The notes: a model not told the origin generated them from the letters alone. DNA of 33,503 bases from Pseudomonas sp. UFMG81 (GCF_015354575.1 NZ_JACAFQ010000048.1:1-33503), one strand, 5' to 3'. Counted from the stretch's first letter, positions 7,467 to 15,361 are shown. Numbers and translations are program-made.

Positions 7467-8245
7467 CACAGGTTGACCCGTGCCTTCTGCCGCGCCAGGG
7501 CGGCACCGGCGCTGTCACCCTGTTTCTCGCGAGCCTGGGCGATGGTGTTCCACAACTGCGCTTGCAGGTCCGGGCGGCCGTTGGCGTAAGTCAGCGCGCG
7601 ACGAGCCAGTTGCTCGGACTGCGCGGCGTCGCCTTGCGACAGACGCACCTGGGCCAGGCGGAACAGCACCTGCGGCTCACGCGGGGCGATGCGCTGGGCA
7701 CGCTCCAGGCTCGACGCGGCGCCGTTGAAGTCACCGCTACCCTGCTGTTGCTGGGCGGTGGTCAGCAGCGCCAGTACCGGGCCGTCGAGTTGCTCGTCGG
7801 CAGACAGGCCACCGCTGGACGCATTGCCGCGCGGGATGCCGGTCGGCGCGCTAGTGGCCGGCGTCGGGTTGCTCATCGAAGCGATGTCGAACGGCTCATC
7901 GGCGATCGGGTTGGGGTTGGTGGTGATCGGGCCACTGCTTACCGGGCCCGGGGTGATCGGGCCGGTGCTGATCGGCGTGATGCTGCCGCCGGCCGGGACC
8001 GACTGGATCGGCGCGCCACCGGTCCCCTGCGGGATCATCACGGTCACGCCGGAATCCTCGGGTAGCGCCTGGGCCTGGCTGCTGCCACCGCTGGTCGGGT
8101 ACGCCGACGTGCGATTGGCTGTAACGCGCTCGCTGTTGGAGACCCGGGTACTCGAATCGACCACCGGAATGTTGCCACGCGGGACGCTGGCACAACCGTG
8201 CAGCACGCTCACTGCCGCCAGGGCAGGTATCCACCACTTGTTCAC
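7466..8245 (-). CDS. lpoP: LpoP-type outer-membrane lipoprotein, activator of PBP1b
   Basis: This 259-aa protein has a lipoprotein signal ending at the lipobox LHGC (cysteine near residue 18). A long low-complexity Pro/Ser/Gly/Thr linker follows (about residues 40-150, for example GGSITPISTGPITPGPVSSG), then C-terminal tetratricopeptide-like helices (SSLERAQRIAPREPQVLFRL, then AQVRLSQGDAAQSEQLARRA). In P. aeruginosa the equivalent lipoprotein next to mrcB is LpoP, which spans the periplasm to stimulate PBP1b; it is unrelated in fold to E. coli LpoB. The linker length fits such reach. The start is GTG at 8245 after AGAGGG. It lies 26 nt after mrcB. Confidence 0.85.
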   Translation of the reverse strand: MNKWWIPALAAVSVLHGCASVPRGNIPVVDSSTRVSNSERVTANRTSAYPTSGGSSQAQALPEDSGVTVMIPQGTGGAPIQSVPAGGSITPISTGPITPGPVSSGPITTNPNPIADEPFDIASMSNPTPATSAPTGIPRGNASSGGLSADEQLDGPVLALLTTAQQQQGSGDFNGAASSLERAQRIAPREPQVLFRLAQVRLSQGDAAQSEQLARRALTYANGRPDLQAQLWNTIAQAREKQGDSAGAALARQKARVNL

Positions 8246-8271
8246 TTCACACCCTCTTCAGAAGCTCGTGC

Positions 8272-10593
8272 TCAATTCATCCAGCCCTTGACCCAGTCCA
8301 TCACGGATTCGGCCGGGTTCTGCTCGCCACCACAGGTGGCGCCAGCGGCTGGTTCACTGCCGCGAATATACGGCATCTGCACCGCTCCCGGACAGCTGCC
8401 GTCGGAACCATGGCCGCTGTACGGGTCGATCCAGGCTTGCACCACGTTGTCCGGTTGCGGCATGTCCAGCGGCAGCGGGTCGGCCTTCTTCATGAAGCTG
8501 GTCCACACCTGCAGCGCACCGGTGGCACCGGTGAACGGTGTCTTGCCGTTGTCGTCGCGGCCCAGCCAGACCACCGCCAGCAGGTCCTGGCTGAAACCAG
8601 AGAACCAGCTGTCGCGCGAATCGTTACTGGTGCCGGTCTTGCCCGCCAGCGTCAGCGAGCTGGGCAGCTGACTGTACACCGAACGGCCGGTGCCCTCGCG
8701 CATCACCCGCTGCATGGCGTTCTGCACCAGATAGATGGCGCCCGGGTCGAAAGTCTGCTGGATCTGGAACGGGTAGCGCTTGAGCGGCTCGCCTTCGGCG
8801 GTGAGCACGCTGCGGATACCGCGCATCGGCGTGTTGAAGCCGCCGTTGGCGATGGTCTGGTACATGGTCGCCACCTGCATCGGCGACATGCCGCCGGCGC
8901 CCAGCAGCATCGACGGGAACGCCGGCCAGTCGACCTGCACACCCAGGCGGCCGATGGTCTTGATCACGTTCGGCACGCCCACTTCCAGGCCGAGCTTGGC
9001 GGTGGACAGGTTGTAGGAGTTCGCCAGCCCCTGGTACAGGTAAATGGTGCCGTGGGGGCGACGGTCATAGTTCTGCGGGCGCCACACTTGGCCATTGGCG
9101 CCTTTGACCGAGAACGGCTCGTCCTGCACCCAGCTGGTCAGGGTGTACTTGCTCGGCTGCTCCAGCGCGGTGAGATAGACCGCCGGCTTGACCAGCGAGC
9201 CGATCGGCCGCACGGCGTCGATGGCGCGGTTGAAACCGGCAAAGCCCGACTGGCGGCTGCCGATCAAGGCCTGGATCTCACCGGTTTCCGGGTTGGAGAC
9301 CACCATCGCCGACTCGACGTCGTCCGAGCCCTTGCGCCCGGCCAGGCGCTTGAAGGTCTCGCTCATGGCGGTCTCGGCCTTCATCTGAAGGATCGGGTCG
9401 AAGCTGGTGAAGATGCGCAGGCCTTCTTCGGTCAAGTCTTCGTCGCGGTAGTCCTGACGCAGCTGACGCTTGACCAGGTCGAGGAACGCCGGGAACGAGC
9501 TGTCGGCCAGGCTGCCGCGCTTGGTCACGCCCAATGGCATCTTCTTCGCCGCGTCCACCACGTCCTGGCCGACCACACCCTGCTCGGCCAGCAGGTCGAG
9601 CACCAGGTTACGGCGCTGCAAGGCACGTTCCGGGTAGCGACGCGGGTTGTAGTAGGACGGGCCCTTGACCATACCCACCAGCAAGGCGATCTGGTGCAGC
9701 TTGAGCTCTTGCAGCGGCTGGCTGAAGAAGAACTGGCTGGCCAGCCCGAAACCATGCACGGCGCGCTGGCCGTCCTGGCCGACGAACACTTCGTTGAGGT
9801 AGGCCTCGAGGATTTCGCGCTTGTCGTAGTGCATTTCCAGCAGCACGGCCATCATCGCCTCGGTCAGCTTGCGGCTGAGGCTGCGCTCGTTGGTGAGGAA
9901 GAAGTTCTTCACCAGCTGCTGGGTCAGGGTACTGCCGCCCTGGCGCATGGCACCGGCCGAGGTGTTGACCCAGACGGCGCGGGCGATGGACTTGGGCGAC
10001 ACGCCGAAGTGGCTGTAGAAGTCGCGGTCTTCGGTGGCGATCAGGGTTTCCAGCAGGTACGGCGGCACCTGGTCGATCTTGATCAGGATGCGGTCTTCGA
10101 GGTTCTTGGGGTAGATACCGCCGATCATCAGCGGCTCCAGGCGCACCACGTCGAGCTTGCCGCCGTTGGCGCCACTGAGCCCCGCGACATAGTCGCCGGA
10201 GAAGCGCACCCGCACGAACTGCGCCGGCTCCATCCCCTCATAGAACTGGAAGCCACGGGTGTTGATGTCGATGCTGTTGCCGTTGACCGACGCCGCACCC
10301 GGGCCGTTGGCCGCGCTTTCGCGGCGGTAACCCAGGGCGTCGAGTTCGGTGAGGAAGTCGTTGCGGCTGAGCTTCTGGCCGACGAACAGCTCCAGCGGCC
10401 GGGCATACACCTTGGCCGGGATGGTCCAGCGCTTGCCGGAAAACTTCTCCTGGACAGTGGCGTCGAGGTAGACCGCGAAGCCGGCGATCACGACCAGGCC
10501 GACCAAGCTGAGCTTGATCGCCCAACCCAACCAGGCGCGCGCGCGGCTGGTTGGCTGTTTTTTAGGGGAGCGGGAAGTTCGGGTACGAGTCAT
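8272..10593 (-). CDS. mrcB: Penicillin-binding protein 1b, bifunctional glycosyltransferase/transpeptidase
   Basis: This 773-aa class A PBP polymerises lipid II and crosslinks peptidoglycan. It has a basic cytoplasmic N-terminus and one membrane anchor near residues 24-44. A UB2H-like region (about 60-150) is the docking site for Lpo activators in relatives. The GT51 domain has catalytic Glu188 in ATEDRDFYSHFG, then RQGGSTLTQQLVKN. In the transpeptidase domain the nucleophile is Ser466 in SLVK, with SYN at 526-528 and KTGT at 652-655. All key residues are present. The ATG at 10593 has no Shine-Dalgarno and lies only 8 nt past a TATAAT box. It is the first gene of the operon with lpoP and yqcC. 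Confidence 0.96.
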   Translation of the reverse strand: MTRTRTSRSPKKQPTSRARAWLGWAIKLSLVGLVVIAGFAVYLDATVQEKFSGKRWTIPAKVYARPLELFVGQKLSRNDFLTELDALGYRRESAANGPGAASVNGNSIDINTRGFQFYEGMEPAQFVRVRFSGDYVAGLSGANGGKLDVVRLEPLMIGGIYPKNLEDRILIKIDQVPPYLLETLIATEDRDFYSHFGVSPKSIARAVWVNTSAGAMRQGGSTLTQQLVKNFFLTNERSLSRKLTEAMMAVLLEMHYDKREILEAYLNEVFVGQDGQRAVHGFGLASQFFFSQPLQELKLHQIALLVGMVKGPSYYNPRRYPERALQRRNLVLDLLAEQGVVGQDVVDAAKKMPLGVTKRGSLADSSFPAFLDLVKRQLRQDYRDEDLTEEGLRIFTSFDPILQMKAETAMSETFKRLAGRKGSDDVESAMVVSNPETGEIQALIGSRQSGFAGFNRAIDAVRPIGSLVKPAVYLTALEQPSKYTLTSWVQDEPFSVKGANGQVWRPQNYDRRPHGTIYLYQGLANSYNLSTAKLGLEVGVPNVIKTIGRLGVQVDWPAFPSMLLGAGGMSPMQVATMYQTIANGGFNTPMRGIRSVLTAEGEPLKRYPFQIQQTFDPGAIYLVQNAMQRVMREGTGRSVYSQLPSSLTLAGKTGTSNDSRDSWFSGFSQDLLAVVWLGRDDNGKTPFTGATGALQVWTSFMKKADPLPLDMPQPDNVVQAWIDPYSGHGSDGSCPGAVQMPYIRGSEPAAGATCGGEQNPAESVMDWVKGWMN

Positions 10594-10601
10594 GGCGGCG
10601 G

Positions 10602-10607
10602 ATTATA
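10602..10607 (-). promoter_or_regulatory. -10 box of mrcB, predicting a leaderless or near-leaderless mRNA
   Basis: The minus strand reads GTGCGTATAATCCGCCGCCATG. The perfect TATAAT puts the transcription start within about 0-3 nt of the mrcB ATG. A convincing -35 box at 16-18 nt upstream is not visible. Confidence 0.5.
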
Positions 10608-10645
10608 CGCACTTTCAAAAGAGGGGGCAGGCGCCCACGGGCGGT

Positions 10646-10673
10646 TTGCAGGATCGGCACCATTGACCATAAT
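10646..10673 (+). promoter_or_regulatory. Predicted promoter of the APH-like kinase gene
   Basis: There is -35 TTGCAG (10646-10651), a 16-nt spacer and -10 CATAAT (10668-10673). The predicted start near 10680 lies downstream of an alternative in-frame ATG at 10672 and supports the GTG at 10711 as the true start. Confidence 0.5.
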
Positions 10674-10710
10674 GGCGCCTTCAAATTCCCTGACCTCGAA
10701 AGGATCCCTC

Positions 10711-12273
10711 GTGAGCCAAGCCCTGATCAACGCGCTGCAGAACCCTGCGCTCTATCCGCACCCCGTTGAGGGCTTCCAGCTCATCGAGACGCATATCTCC
10801 TGGGTCCTGCTCACCGGCGAGTTCGCCTACAAGATCAAGAAACCGATGAACTTCGGCTTCCTCGACTTCACCGGCCTGGACCAGCGCGGGCATTTCTGCA
10901 ACGAAGAGTTGCGCCTGAACCAGCGCCTCACCGACGGCCTGTACCTGGAAGTGCTGCCGATCACCGGCACTGCCGAAGCGCCGCAGATCGGCGGTGAAGG
11001 CCCGGCGATCGAATACGCCCTGAAGATGCGCCAGTTCCCCCAGGGCCAGATGCTCAGCACCCTGCAAGCCAACGGTGAGTTGAACGCCGAGCACATCGAC
11101 CAGATGGCCCGGCAGATCGCCGAGTTCCACCTGCAGGCACCGAAGGTGTCGGTCGAGCACCCGCTGGGCACCCCGGACGCCGTGATGGCACCGGTGGAGC
11201 AGAACTTCGAGCAGATCCGCCCATTCCTCAGCGACAAGGCCGACTTGCAACAGCTGGACGCCCTGCAAGCCTGGGCCCAGGACAGCTTCAAGCGTCTGCA
11301 CGGCCTGCTCGAGGCACGCAAGGCCGACGGTTTCATCCGCGAATGCCACGGTGACATCCACCTGGGCAACGCCACCCTGATCGACGGCAAGGTGGTGATC
11401 TTCGACTGCATCGAGTTCAACGAACCGTTCCGCCTCACCGACGTCTATGCCGACGTCGGCTTCCTCGCCATGGACCTCGAAGACCGTGGCCTCAAATGCC
11501 TGTCGCGCCGTTTCATCAGCCAGTACCTGGAGCTGACCGGCGACTACCAAGGCCTGGAACTGCTGAATTTCTACAAGGCCTACCGCGCCCTGGTACGGGC
11601 CAAGGTCGCGTTGTTCAGCATGCCGGCCGACGCCGATGGCGTGCAGCGCGCCACCACCCTGCGCACCTACCGCAACTACGCCAACCTCGCCGAAAGCTAC
11701 AGCGCCATCCCCACGCGCCTGCTGGCTATCACCCAGGGCGTCTCGGCCGTGGGCAAGAGCCACGTGGCGATGCGCCTGGTCGAAGCGCTGGGGGCGATCC
11801 GTGTGCGTTCCGATGTCGAGCGCAAGCGCCTGTTCGGCGAACAGCAGCAGGCCGATGCCGGAAAGTTGCAAGCGGGCATCTATGGCAGCGATGCCAGCGC
11901 CGCCACCTACCAACGCTTGCATCAACTGGCACAGATCATCCTGCGCGCCGGCTTCCCGGTCGTGCTCGACGCCACCTACCTCAAGCATGCGCAGCGCAAG
12001 GCCGCAGCCGAAGTCGCCAGCGACACTGGCGTGCCCTTCCTGATCCTCGACTGCCAGGCCCCCGACGCCGTGATCGCCAGTTGGCTGGAACAGCGCCAGG
12101 CGGAACAGCTCGACCCGTCGGACGCCACCCTGGAGGTGATCAAGGCTCAGCAGGCCAGCCGCGAACCGCTGGATGCCGAGGAGCAGAAACACGCCAAGCA
12201 CGTGAACACCCATGAAAGCGCCAGCATGGACCAGCTGATCGAACAGATCCGCCAGCACCTGCCCGGCCTTTGA
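10711..12273 (+). CDS. Bifunctional aminoglycoside-phosphotransferase-like / P-loop kinase (ATP-binding) protein
   Basis: This 520-aa fusion has two kinase-type domains. The N-terminal part (about 1-330) has the APH/choline-kinase fold: FAYKIKKP (ATP-binding lysine region), HGDIHLGNATLI (catalytic HGDxHxxN) and VVIFDCIEFNE (metal-binding Asp). The C-terminal part (about 335-510) is an AAA_33-type P-loop kinase with Walker A GVSAVGKS followed by VRSDVERKRLFG. The substrate is unknown; resistance to aminoglycosides should not be assumed, since this family is a widespread core-genome protein. The start is GTG 10711, with AAAGGA upstream and the promoter just before it. It is transcribed divergently from mrcB. 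Confidence 0.85.
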   Translation: MSQALINALQNPALYPHPVEGFQLIETHISWVLLTGEFAYKIKKPMNFGFLDFTGLDQRGHFCNEELRLNQRLTDGLYLEVLPITGTAEAPQIGGEGPAIEYALKMRQFPQGQMLSTLQANGELNAEHIDQMARQIAEFHLQAPKVSVEHPLGTPDAVMAPVEQNFEQIRPFLSDKADLQQLDALQAWAQDSFKRLHGLLEARKADGFIRECHGDIHLGNATLIDGKVVIFDCIEFNEPFRLTDVYADVGFLAMDLEDRGLKCLSRRFISQYLELTGDYQGLELLNFYKAYRALVRAKVALFSMPADADGVQRATTLRTYRNYANLAESYSAIPTRLLAITQGVSAVGKSHVAMRLVEALGAIRVRSDVERKRLFGEQQQADAGKLQAGIYGSDASAATYQRLHQLAQIILRAGFPVVLDATYLKHAQRKAAAEVASDTGVPFLILDCQAPDAVIASWLEQRQAEQLDPSDATLEVIKAQQASREPLDAEEQKHAKHVNTHESASMDQLIEQIRQHLPGL

Positions 12274-12373
12274 CCCGCCAGGCGTGAAGCAGTCGACAGT
12301 TCACGCCTGAAGTCCGGCGCCTCTCCAGTGATGGCATTACAGTATCATCACACCCCACGGAGGAGGCGCCGCC

Positions 12374-12721
12374 ATGAATCAACCCCGTCAGCTGGACAAC
12401 GTCCTGTACACGATGGTCCGCGACGAGAAGATCGCGGCCTTCAACCGCGAAAAGCCCACCGACACCCCCATCGACTTTCGCGGCGGCGATTTCCGCGGCC
12501 TCGACCTGCGTGACCTGGACGTGCGCGGCATCGACTTCACCGACGCCTATTTCCGCGCCGCCGACCTGCGCGGGCTCGACCTGCGGAACAACGGCCTGGA
12601 GGGGGCGAGCCTTGCCCATGCGCAGATTTCCGGGACCTATTTCCCCAACGAGCTGAGTGCCGACGAGATCCTCATGTCGGTGAAGTACGGCACACGGCTG
12701 CGCTACCGCACTGCCCGCTGA
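12374..12721 (+). CDS. Pentapeptide repeat-containing protein
   Basis: This 115-aa cytosolic protein has pentapeptide repeats (A(D/N)LXX pattern) from about residue 38 to 85: FRGLD, LRDLD, VRGID, FTDAY, FRAAD, LRGLD, LRNNG, LEGAS, LAHAQ. Such repeats build a right-handed quadrilateral beta-helix; some relatives mimic DNA and bind gyrase, but this protein has fewer than ten coils and no evidence for that role. The start follows GGAGGCG. It is probably a single gene, followed at 12744 by a REP hairpin. Confidence 0.8.
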   Translation: MNQPRQLDNVLYTMVRDEKIAAFNREKPTDTPIDFRGGDFRGLDLRDLDVRGIDFTDAYFRAADLRGLDLRNNGLEGASLAHAQISGTYFPNELSADEILMSVKYGTRLRYRTAR

Positions 12722-12743
12722 GCACAGGTGGCCTGCCAAACAC

Positions 12744-12772
12744 TGTGGGAGCGGGTGAACCCGCTCCCGCAG
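12744..12772. repeat. REP hairpin (single)
   Basis: GGGAGCGGG-TGAA-CCCGCTCCC is a single palindromic unit of the Pseudomonas REP type, located just after the pentapeptide gene; it may double as a transcript end. Confidence 0.8.
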
Positions 12773-12911
12773 ACACCGCGCGCCCCCGCGCCTCAGCCCC
12801 TTGTCGGCCCAGATGGCAAAAGGCCGCGTAATTGCGAACCCCCGCTACACTCCTCTCTGACCTGCTCGCGATTTATCCCCACGTCCCGTTCAGCCATCGC
12901 AAGGAGGCTCG

Positions 12912-13193
12912 ATGAACGATGAATTGCAGCACCTGAAAAACCTTGGCAAGACCTCCGCGCAATGGCTGCACGCCGTGGGCATCCACAGTGCATCGGACCT
13001 TCGCCGCCTCGGCGCGGTGGGGGCCTATCAAGCCGTGAGAACGCGAGGATTCCGGGCTTCCAAGGTGTTGTTGTACGCCATCGAAGGCGCCCTGCTGGAC
13101 ATGCACTGGAACGACCTGCCGGTGGAACGCAAAGAAGCACTGAACCAGCAACTCGACGCCAAGTGCCAGCCGCAGAAGATCGAAAATAAATGA
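12912..13193 (+). CDS. TfoX/Sxy C-terminal domain protein
   Basis: This 93-aa protein consists almost only of the TfoX C-terminal domain, a helix-hairpin-helix-like module: LKNLGKTSAQWLHAVGIHSA, then DLRRLGAVGAYQAVRTRGFR near residues 7-49, ending LLYAIEGALLDMHWNDLP. In Haemophilus and E. coli full-length TfoX/Sxy controls competence genes, but that needs the N-terminal domain, which is absent here. DNA or protein binding is plausible but unproven. A strong AAGGAGG precedes ATG 12912. It is followed immediately by the prrF locus. Confidence 0.85.
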   Translation: MNDELQHLKNLGKTSAQWLHAVGIHSASDLRRLGAVGAYQAVRTRGFRASKVLLYAIEGALLDMHWNDLPVERKEALNQQLDAKCQPQKIENK

Positions 13194-13203
13194 TGGGAAG
13201 GTG

Positions 13204-13235
13204 TTGACGTAGAAATGAGAATCGTTATGATTATC
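13204..13235 (+). promoter_or_regulatory. prrF promoter with overlapping Fur box
   Basis: There is -35 TTGACG (13204-13209), a 16-nt spacer and -10 TATGAT (13226-13231). The 19-mer GAGAATCGTTATGATTATC at 13217-13235 matches the Fur consensus at 14 of 19 positions and covers the -10 box, so iron-loaded Fur should block transcription. Confidence 0.88.
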
Positions 13236-13237
13236 AC

Positions 13238-13353
13238 AACTGGTCGCGAGACTGGTTGGATAACCTGAAAGGTCCCTGGTTCGGACGCTCAGATTATCTC
13301 CTCATCAGGCTAATCACGGTTATTGACCCGCCAATTTGGCGGGTCTTTTTTTT
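13238..13353 (+). ncRNA. prrF1: PrrF iron-responsive small regulatory RNA
   Basis: This RNA of about 116 nt begins AACTGGTCGCGAG, 7 nt after the -10 box, and ends in a strong intrinsic terminator. The internal core AGATTATCTCCTCATCAGGC, continuing TAATCACGG, is the conserved antisense region with which PrrF RNAs pair to mRNAs of iron-rich proteins such as superoxide dismutase, aconitase and succinate dehydrogenase under iron starvation. Only one copy is here, unlike the tandem prrF1-prrF2 pair of P. aeruginosa. As there, it lies next to heme-uptake genes. Whether it is copy 1 or 2 cannot be told from this window. Confidence 0.92.
13325..13353 (+). terminator. Intrinsic terminator of PrrF
   Basis: GACCCGCCA and TGGCGGGTC form a 9-bp perfect stem with a 3-nt loop, followed by eight T residues. 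Confidence 0.95.
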
Positions 13354-13384
13354 GCCTGTGATTGTGCCTACCTTGCGCTGGTTT

Positions 13385-13538
13385 CTGTAGGAGCGGCCTT
13401 GTGTCGCGAAAGGGCCGCAAAGCGGCCCCGGCGATCGCTTGTGCCACACAAATCGCTGGGGCTGCGTTACAGCCCGTCGCGACACAAGGCCGCTCCTACA
13501 GAGGACGCGCAAGCCCCAGAGGGAGCCGGCTTACCGGC
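13385..13538. repeat. Inverted REP pair plus one REP half between prrF and the ChaN gene
   Basis: A 24-bp perfect inverted repeat (13385-13408 and 13478-13501; CTGTAGGAGCGGCCTTGTGT...) encloses a second GC hairpin, GGGCCGC/GCGGCCC. A further unit of a different REP class, GCCGG-CTTA-CCGGC, lies at 13525-13538. Transcripts of prrF (plus) and the heme operon (minus) converge here. Confidence 0.8.
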
Positions 13539-13545
13539 GATGCGG

Positions 13546-14439
13546 TCAATGCCCCTTGCGCAACTGCGCGCAATAATCCTGCTCAGGCAATGCCGCCGTG
13601 TACCAGACGAAGTCGGCCATGCCCGGTTCGACCACCTCCCCCACCTCCGTCAACAGCAGTACCTTGCTCGTCCCCTGGGCGCCCAGGTCGGCCAGGTGCA
13701 ACGGCACCCCCAAATCCTTGCGCACGTGATAACTGCCCGCGAACAACAGCGCCGGTTGCGGCGCGCTCAATAAGCGCTCGGCCATACGCCGGTCGCGCTG
13801 CTGCTGCACGGCAAGCATGGCCGGCAATTGGCTTGGCGGCAGCAGGTCGCAGTGCCCAGCACGCACCTGTTCGGTCAGTGCCTTCACCACCTCAGGGGCA
13901 TTGGAACGCTCGCCGCTCGGGCTGGACGGGTGACGGTAGGCCTGGCGTATCTCGTCCGGTGACAGGTTGGCGGCCAGCAAGGGATAGGGCCGGCCCAGCG
14001 CTTCGCGGACGATCGGCCCGTACTGCGCCCAATCCCAGCCCGCCTGCCAAGCCAGGGCCTTGGGCAGATCAGCCGGCAGCGGCGAGGACTGTTTCAGCCC
14101 ATCGACCAGCGCTTGCTGTTGGGGCTGGAGCATTTCCAGCAACAAGCTGCCTTGCGGGCGACGGCTCTGCATGACGCGCAGCAGCCAGAGCTGCAGCGCG
14201 TGGTGGTCCGGGTTGTCATGCTTTTCACCCACCAGCACCCGTGGCGCATCGGCCAGGCGCTGGACCAACTGCTCGGGGCTGAGCACCTGCCCACTGCCGA
14301 CGTCCACGATCCGCCCCAGCTGCGCATCATCACGCCCCTGGCTGGACTGCCAGGCCGGCAACGGCGGCAGGCTGGCCTGGCAGGCGCCCAACGTCAGCGC
14401 CAGGCAAACCGTCAGCAAGAACGACACTGGGTGACCCAT
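13546..14439 (-). CDS. ChaN family lipoprotein, heme-uptake associated (PhuW-like)
   Basis: This 297-aa predicted outer-membrane lipoprotein has a signal MGHPVSFLLTVCLALTLGAC with lipobox LGAC. ChaN/Tiki-like motifs are present: VLVGEKHDNPDHHALQLWLL near residue 70 and LLFAGSYHVRKDLGVPLHL near 240. ChaN proteins bind heme, and the gene at this place in P. aeruginosa is phuW. I chose ATG 14439 because it starts the lipoprotein signal and follows AGGAG. It is the last gene of hmuTUV-chaN, but a 140-bp MITE now separates it from hmuV. Likely Fur-controlled through the hmuT promoter. Confidence 0.87.
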   Translation of the reverse strand: MGHPVSFLLTVCLALTLGACQASLPPLPAWQSSQGRDDAQLGRIVDVGSGQVLSPEQLVQRLADAPRVLVGEKHDNPDHHALQLWLLRVMQSRRPQGSLLLEMLQPQQQALVDGLKQSSPLPADLPKALAWQAGWDWAQYGPIVREALGRPYPLLAANLSPDEIRQAYRHPSSPSGERSNAPEVVKALTEQVRAGHCDLLPPSQLPAMLAVQQQRDRRMAERLLSAPQPALLFAGSYHVRKDLGVPLHLADLGAQGTSKVLLLTEVGEVVEPGMADFVWYTAALPEQDYCAQLRKGH

Positions 14440-14449
14440 GATCGAGCTC

Positions 14450-14597
14450 CTAGGGTTTGTACGAAAAGTCGCCGAGCGACGATCAGGCAAGGCGAAAACA
14501 GGCGAGGAAGCGGAGTTTACGGGTTGTAAATGAGCATTCCGAGCCTGTTTTCAACGCAGCATGATCGTCGCGCAGGCACTTTTCGTACAAAGCCTAG
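14450..14597. mobile_element. 140-bp palindromic MITE with CTAG target duplication
   Basis: The element spans 14454-14593 and is flanked by CTAG at 14450-14453 and 14594-14597. Ends GGTTTGTACGAAAAGT and (other strand) GCTTTGTACGAAAAGT match at 15 of 16 positions. The similarity continues inward (CGACGATCA, GAAAACAGGC) so the whole element folds as one long imperfect hairpin. There is no coding capacity. Size, terminal repeats and 4-bp duplication fit a non-autonomous miniature transposon; CTAG duplications occur for some IS5-group elements, but the family is not determined. It lies between hmuV and the ChaN gene. Confidence 0.82.
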
Positions 14598-15361
14598 CGA
14601 ATGATGATCAGCGGGTGGCCACGCTCCGGATGCGCCTGCACCAGCACGTCGATACCGAACACCGCCTTGAGCGCCGCCGGGGACAGCACCTGCCCCGGCG
14701 TACCCAGGGCATGGCAGCGACCCTGCTCCAGCAACAGGATATGGTCACAGTAGCGTGCCGCCAGGTTCAGGTCGTGCAGGATCACCAGCACCGCAGCACC
14801 CCGGTCGGCGAAACTGCGCACGGCCTGCAAAGTGGTGTGCTGGTGCAGCGGGTCGAGTGCCGAGGTGGGCTCGTCGAGCAGTAACGTACACCCTGCCTCG
14901 CCCGGCCACAGCTGGGCCAGCACCCGCGCCAGGTGCACGCGCTGACGCTCGCCGCCGGACAGCGCCAGGTAGCTGCGCTCGACCAGGTGCAGGGCATCCG
15001 CCGCCTCCAGCGCGGCCACCACGATCTCGCGGTCGCGCTGCCGGCCGCTGTCATGGGGCAACCGGCCCATGCCGACCACTTCCTCGACATTGAACGCAAA
15101 GCCCAGGCTGGACGCCTGTGGCAACACCGCCAGGCGGCGGGCACGTTCCTGGCCGGGCCAGTCGCCCAGCGCCCGCCCGTCCAACCGCACGCGCCCCGCC
15201 GTCGGCATCAGCTCGCCGCACAGCGCGCCCAGCAGGCTGCTCTTGCCGGCGCCGTTGGGGCCAAGCACACCCAGCACCCGCCCCGGCTCCAGGCACAGGC
15301 TGATATCACGCAAAACCTCGCTACCGCCACGGGTGAGATGAAGTCCTTCGACATCCAGCAT
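14594..15361 (-). CDS. hmuV: Heme ABC transporter ATP-binding protein HmuV
   Basis: This 255-aa ATPase drives heme import through HmuU. Walker A is GPNGAGKSS near residues 34-42, the Q-loop is AVLPQASS, the ABC signature is LSGGERQRVHLARVLAQL, Walker B is LLLDEPTSALDP and the switch histidine is in VILHDLNLAARYC. The ATG at 15361 overlaps the hmuU stop by one base. The TAG stop lies inside the CTAG target duplication of the MITE, so the insertion left the reading frame intact. Confidence 0.94.
   Translation of the reverse strand: MLDVEGLHLTRGGSEVLRDISLCLEPGRVLGVLGPNGAGKSSLLGALCGELMPTAGRVRLDGRALGDWPGQERARRLAVLPQASSLGFAFNVEEVVGMGRLPHDSGRQRDREIVVAALEAADALHLVERSYLALSGGERQRVHLARVLAQLWPGEAGCTLLLDEPTSALDPLHQHTTLQAVRSFADRGAAVLVILHDLNLAARYCDHILLLEQGRCHALGTPGQVLSPAALKAVFGIDVLVQAHPERGHPLIIIR

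Noticed and set aside
8410..10710. Very long plus-strand frame extending the APH-like gene upstream to about 1287 codons
   Set aside because: The upstream part is antisense to mrcB and lacks conserved motifs; a promoter and ribosome site point to the GTG at 10711.
10681..12258. 525-codon minus-strand frame antisense to the kinase fusion gene
   Set aside because: Composition is that of a codon-shadow frame; the plus strand has intact kinase motifs.
10711..12273. Aminoglycoside resistance gene
   Set aside because: The APH fold is shared by many housekeeping kinases; the fusion architecture and core location do not support a resistance call.
12912..13193. Competence regulator TfoX/Sxy
   Set aside because: Only the C-terminal domain is present, so a competence role is not supported.
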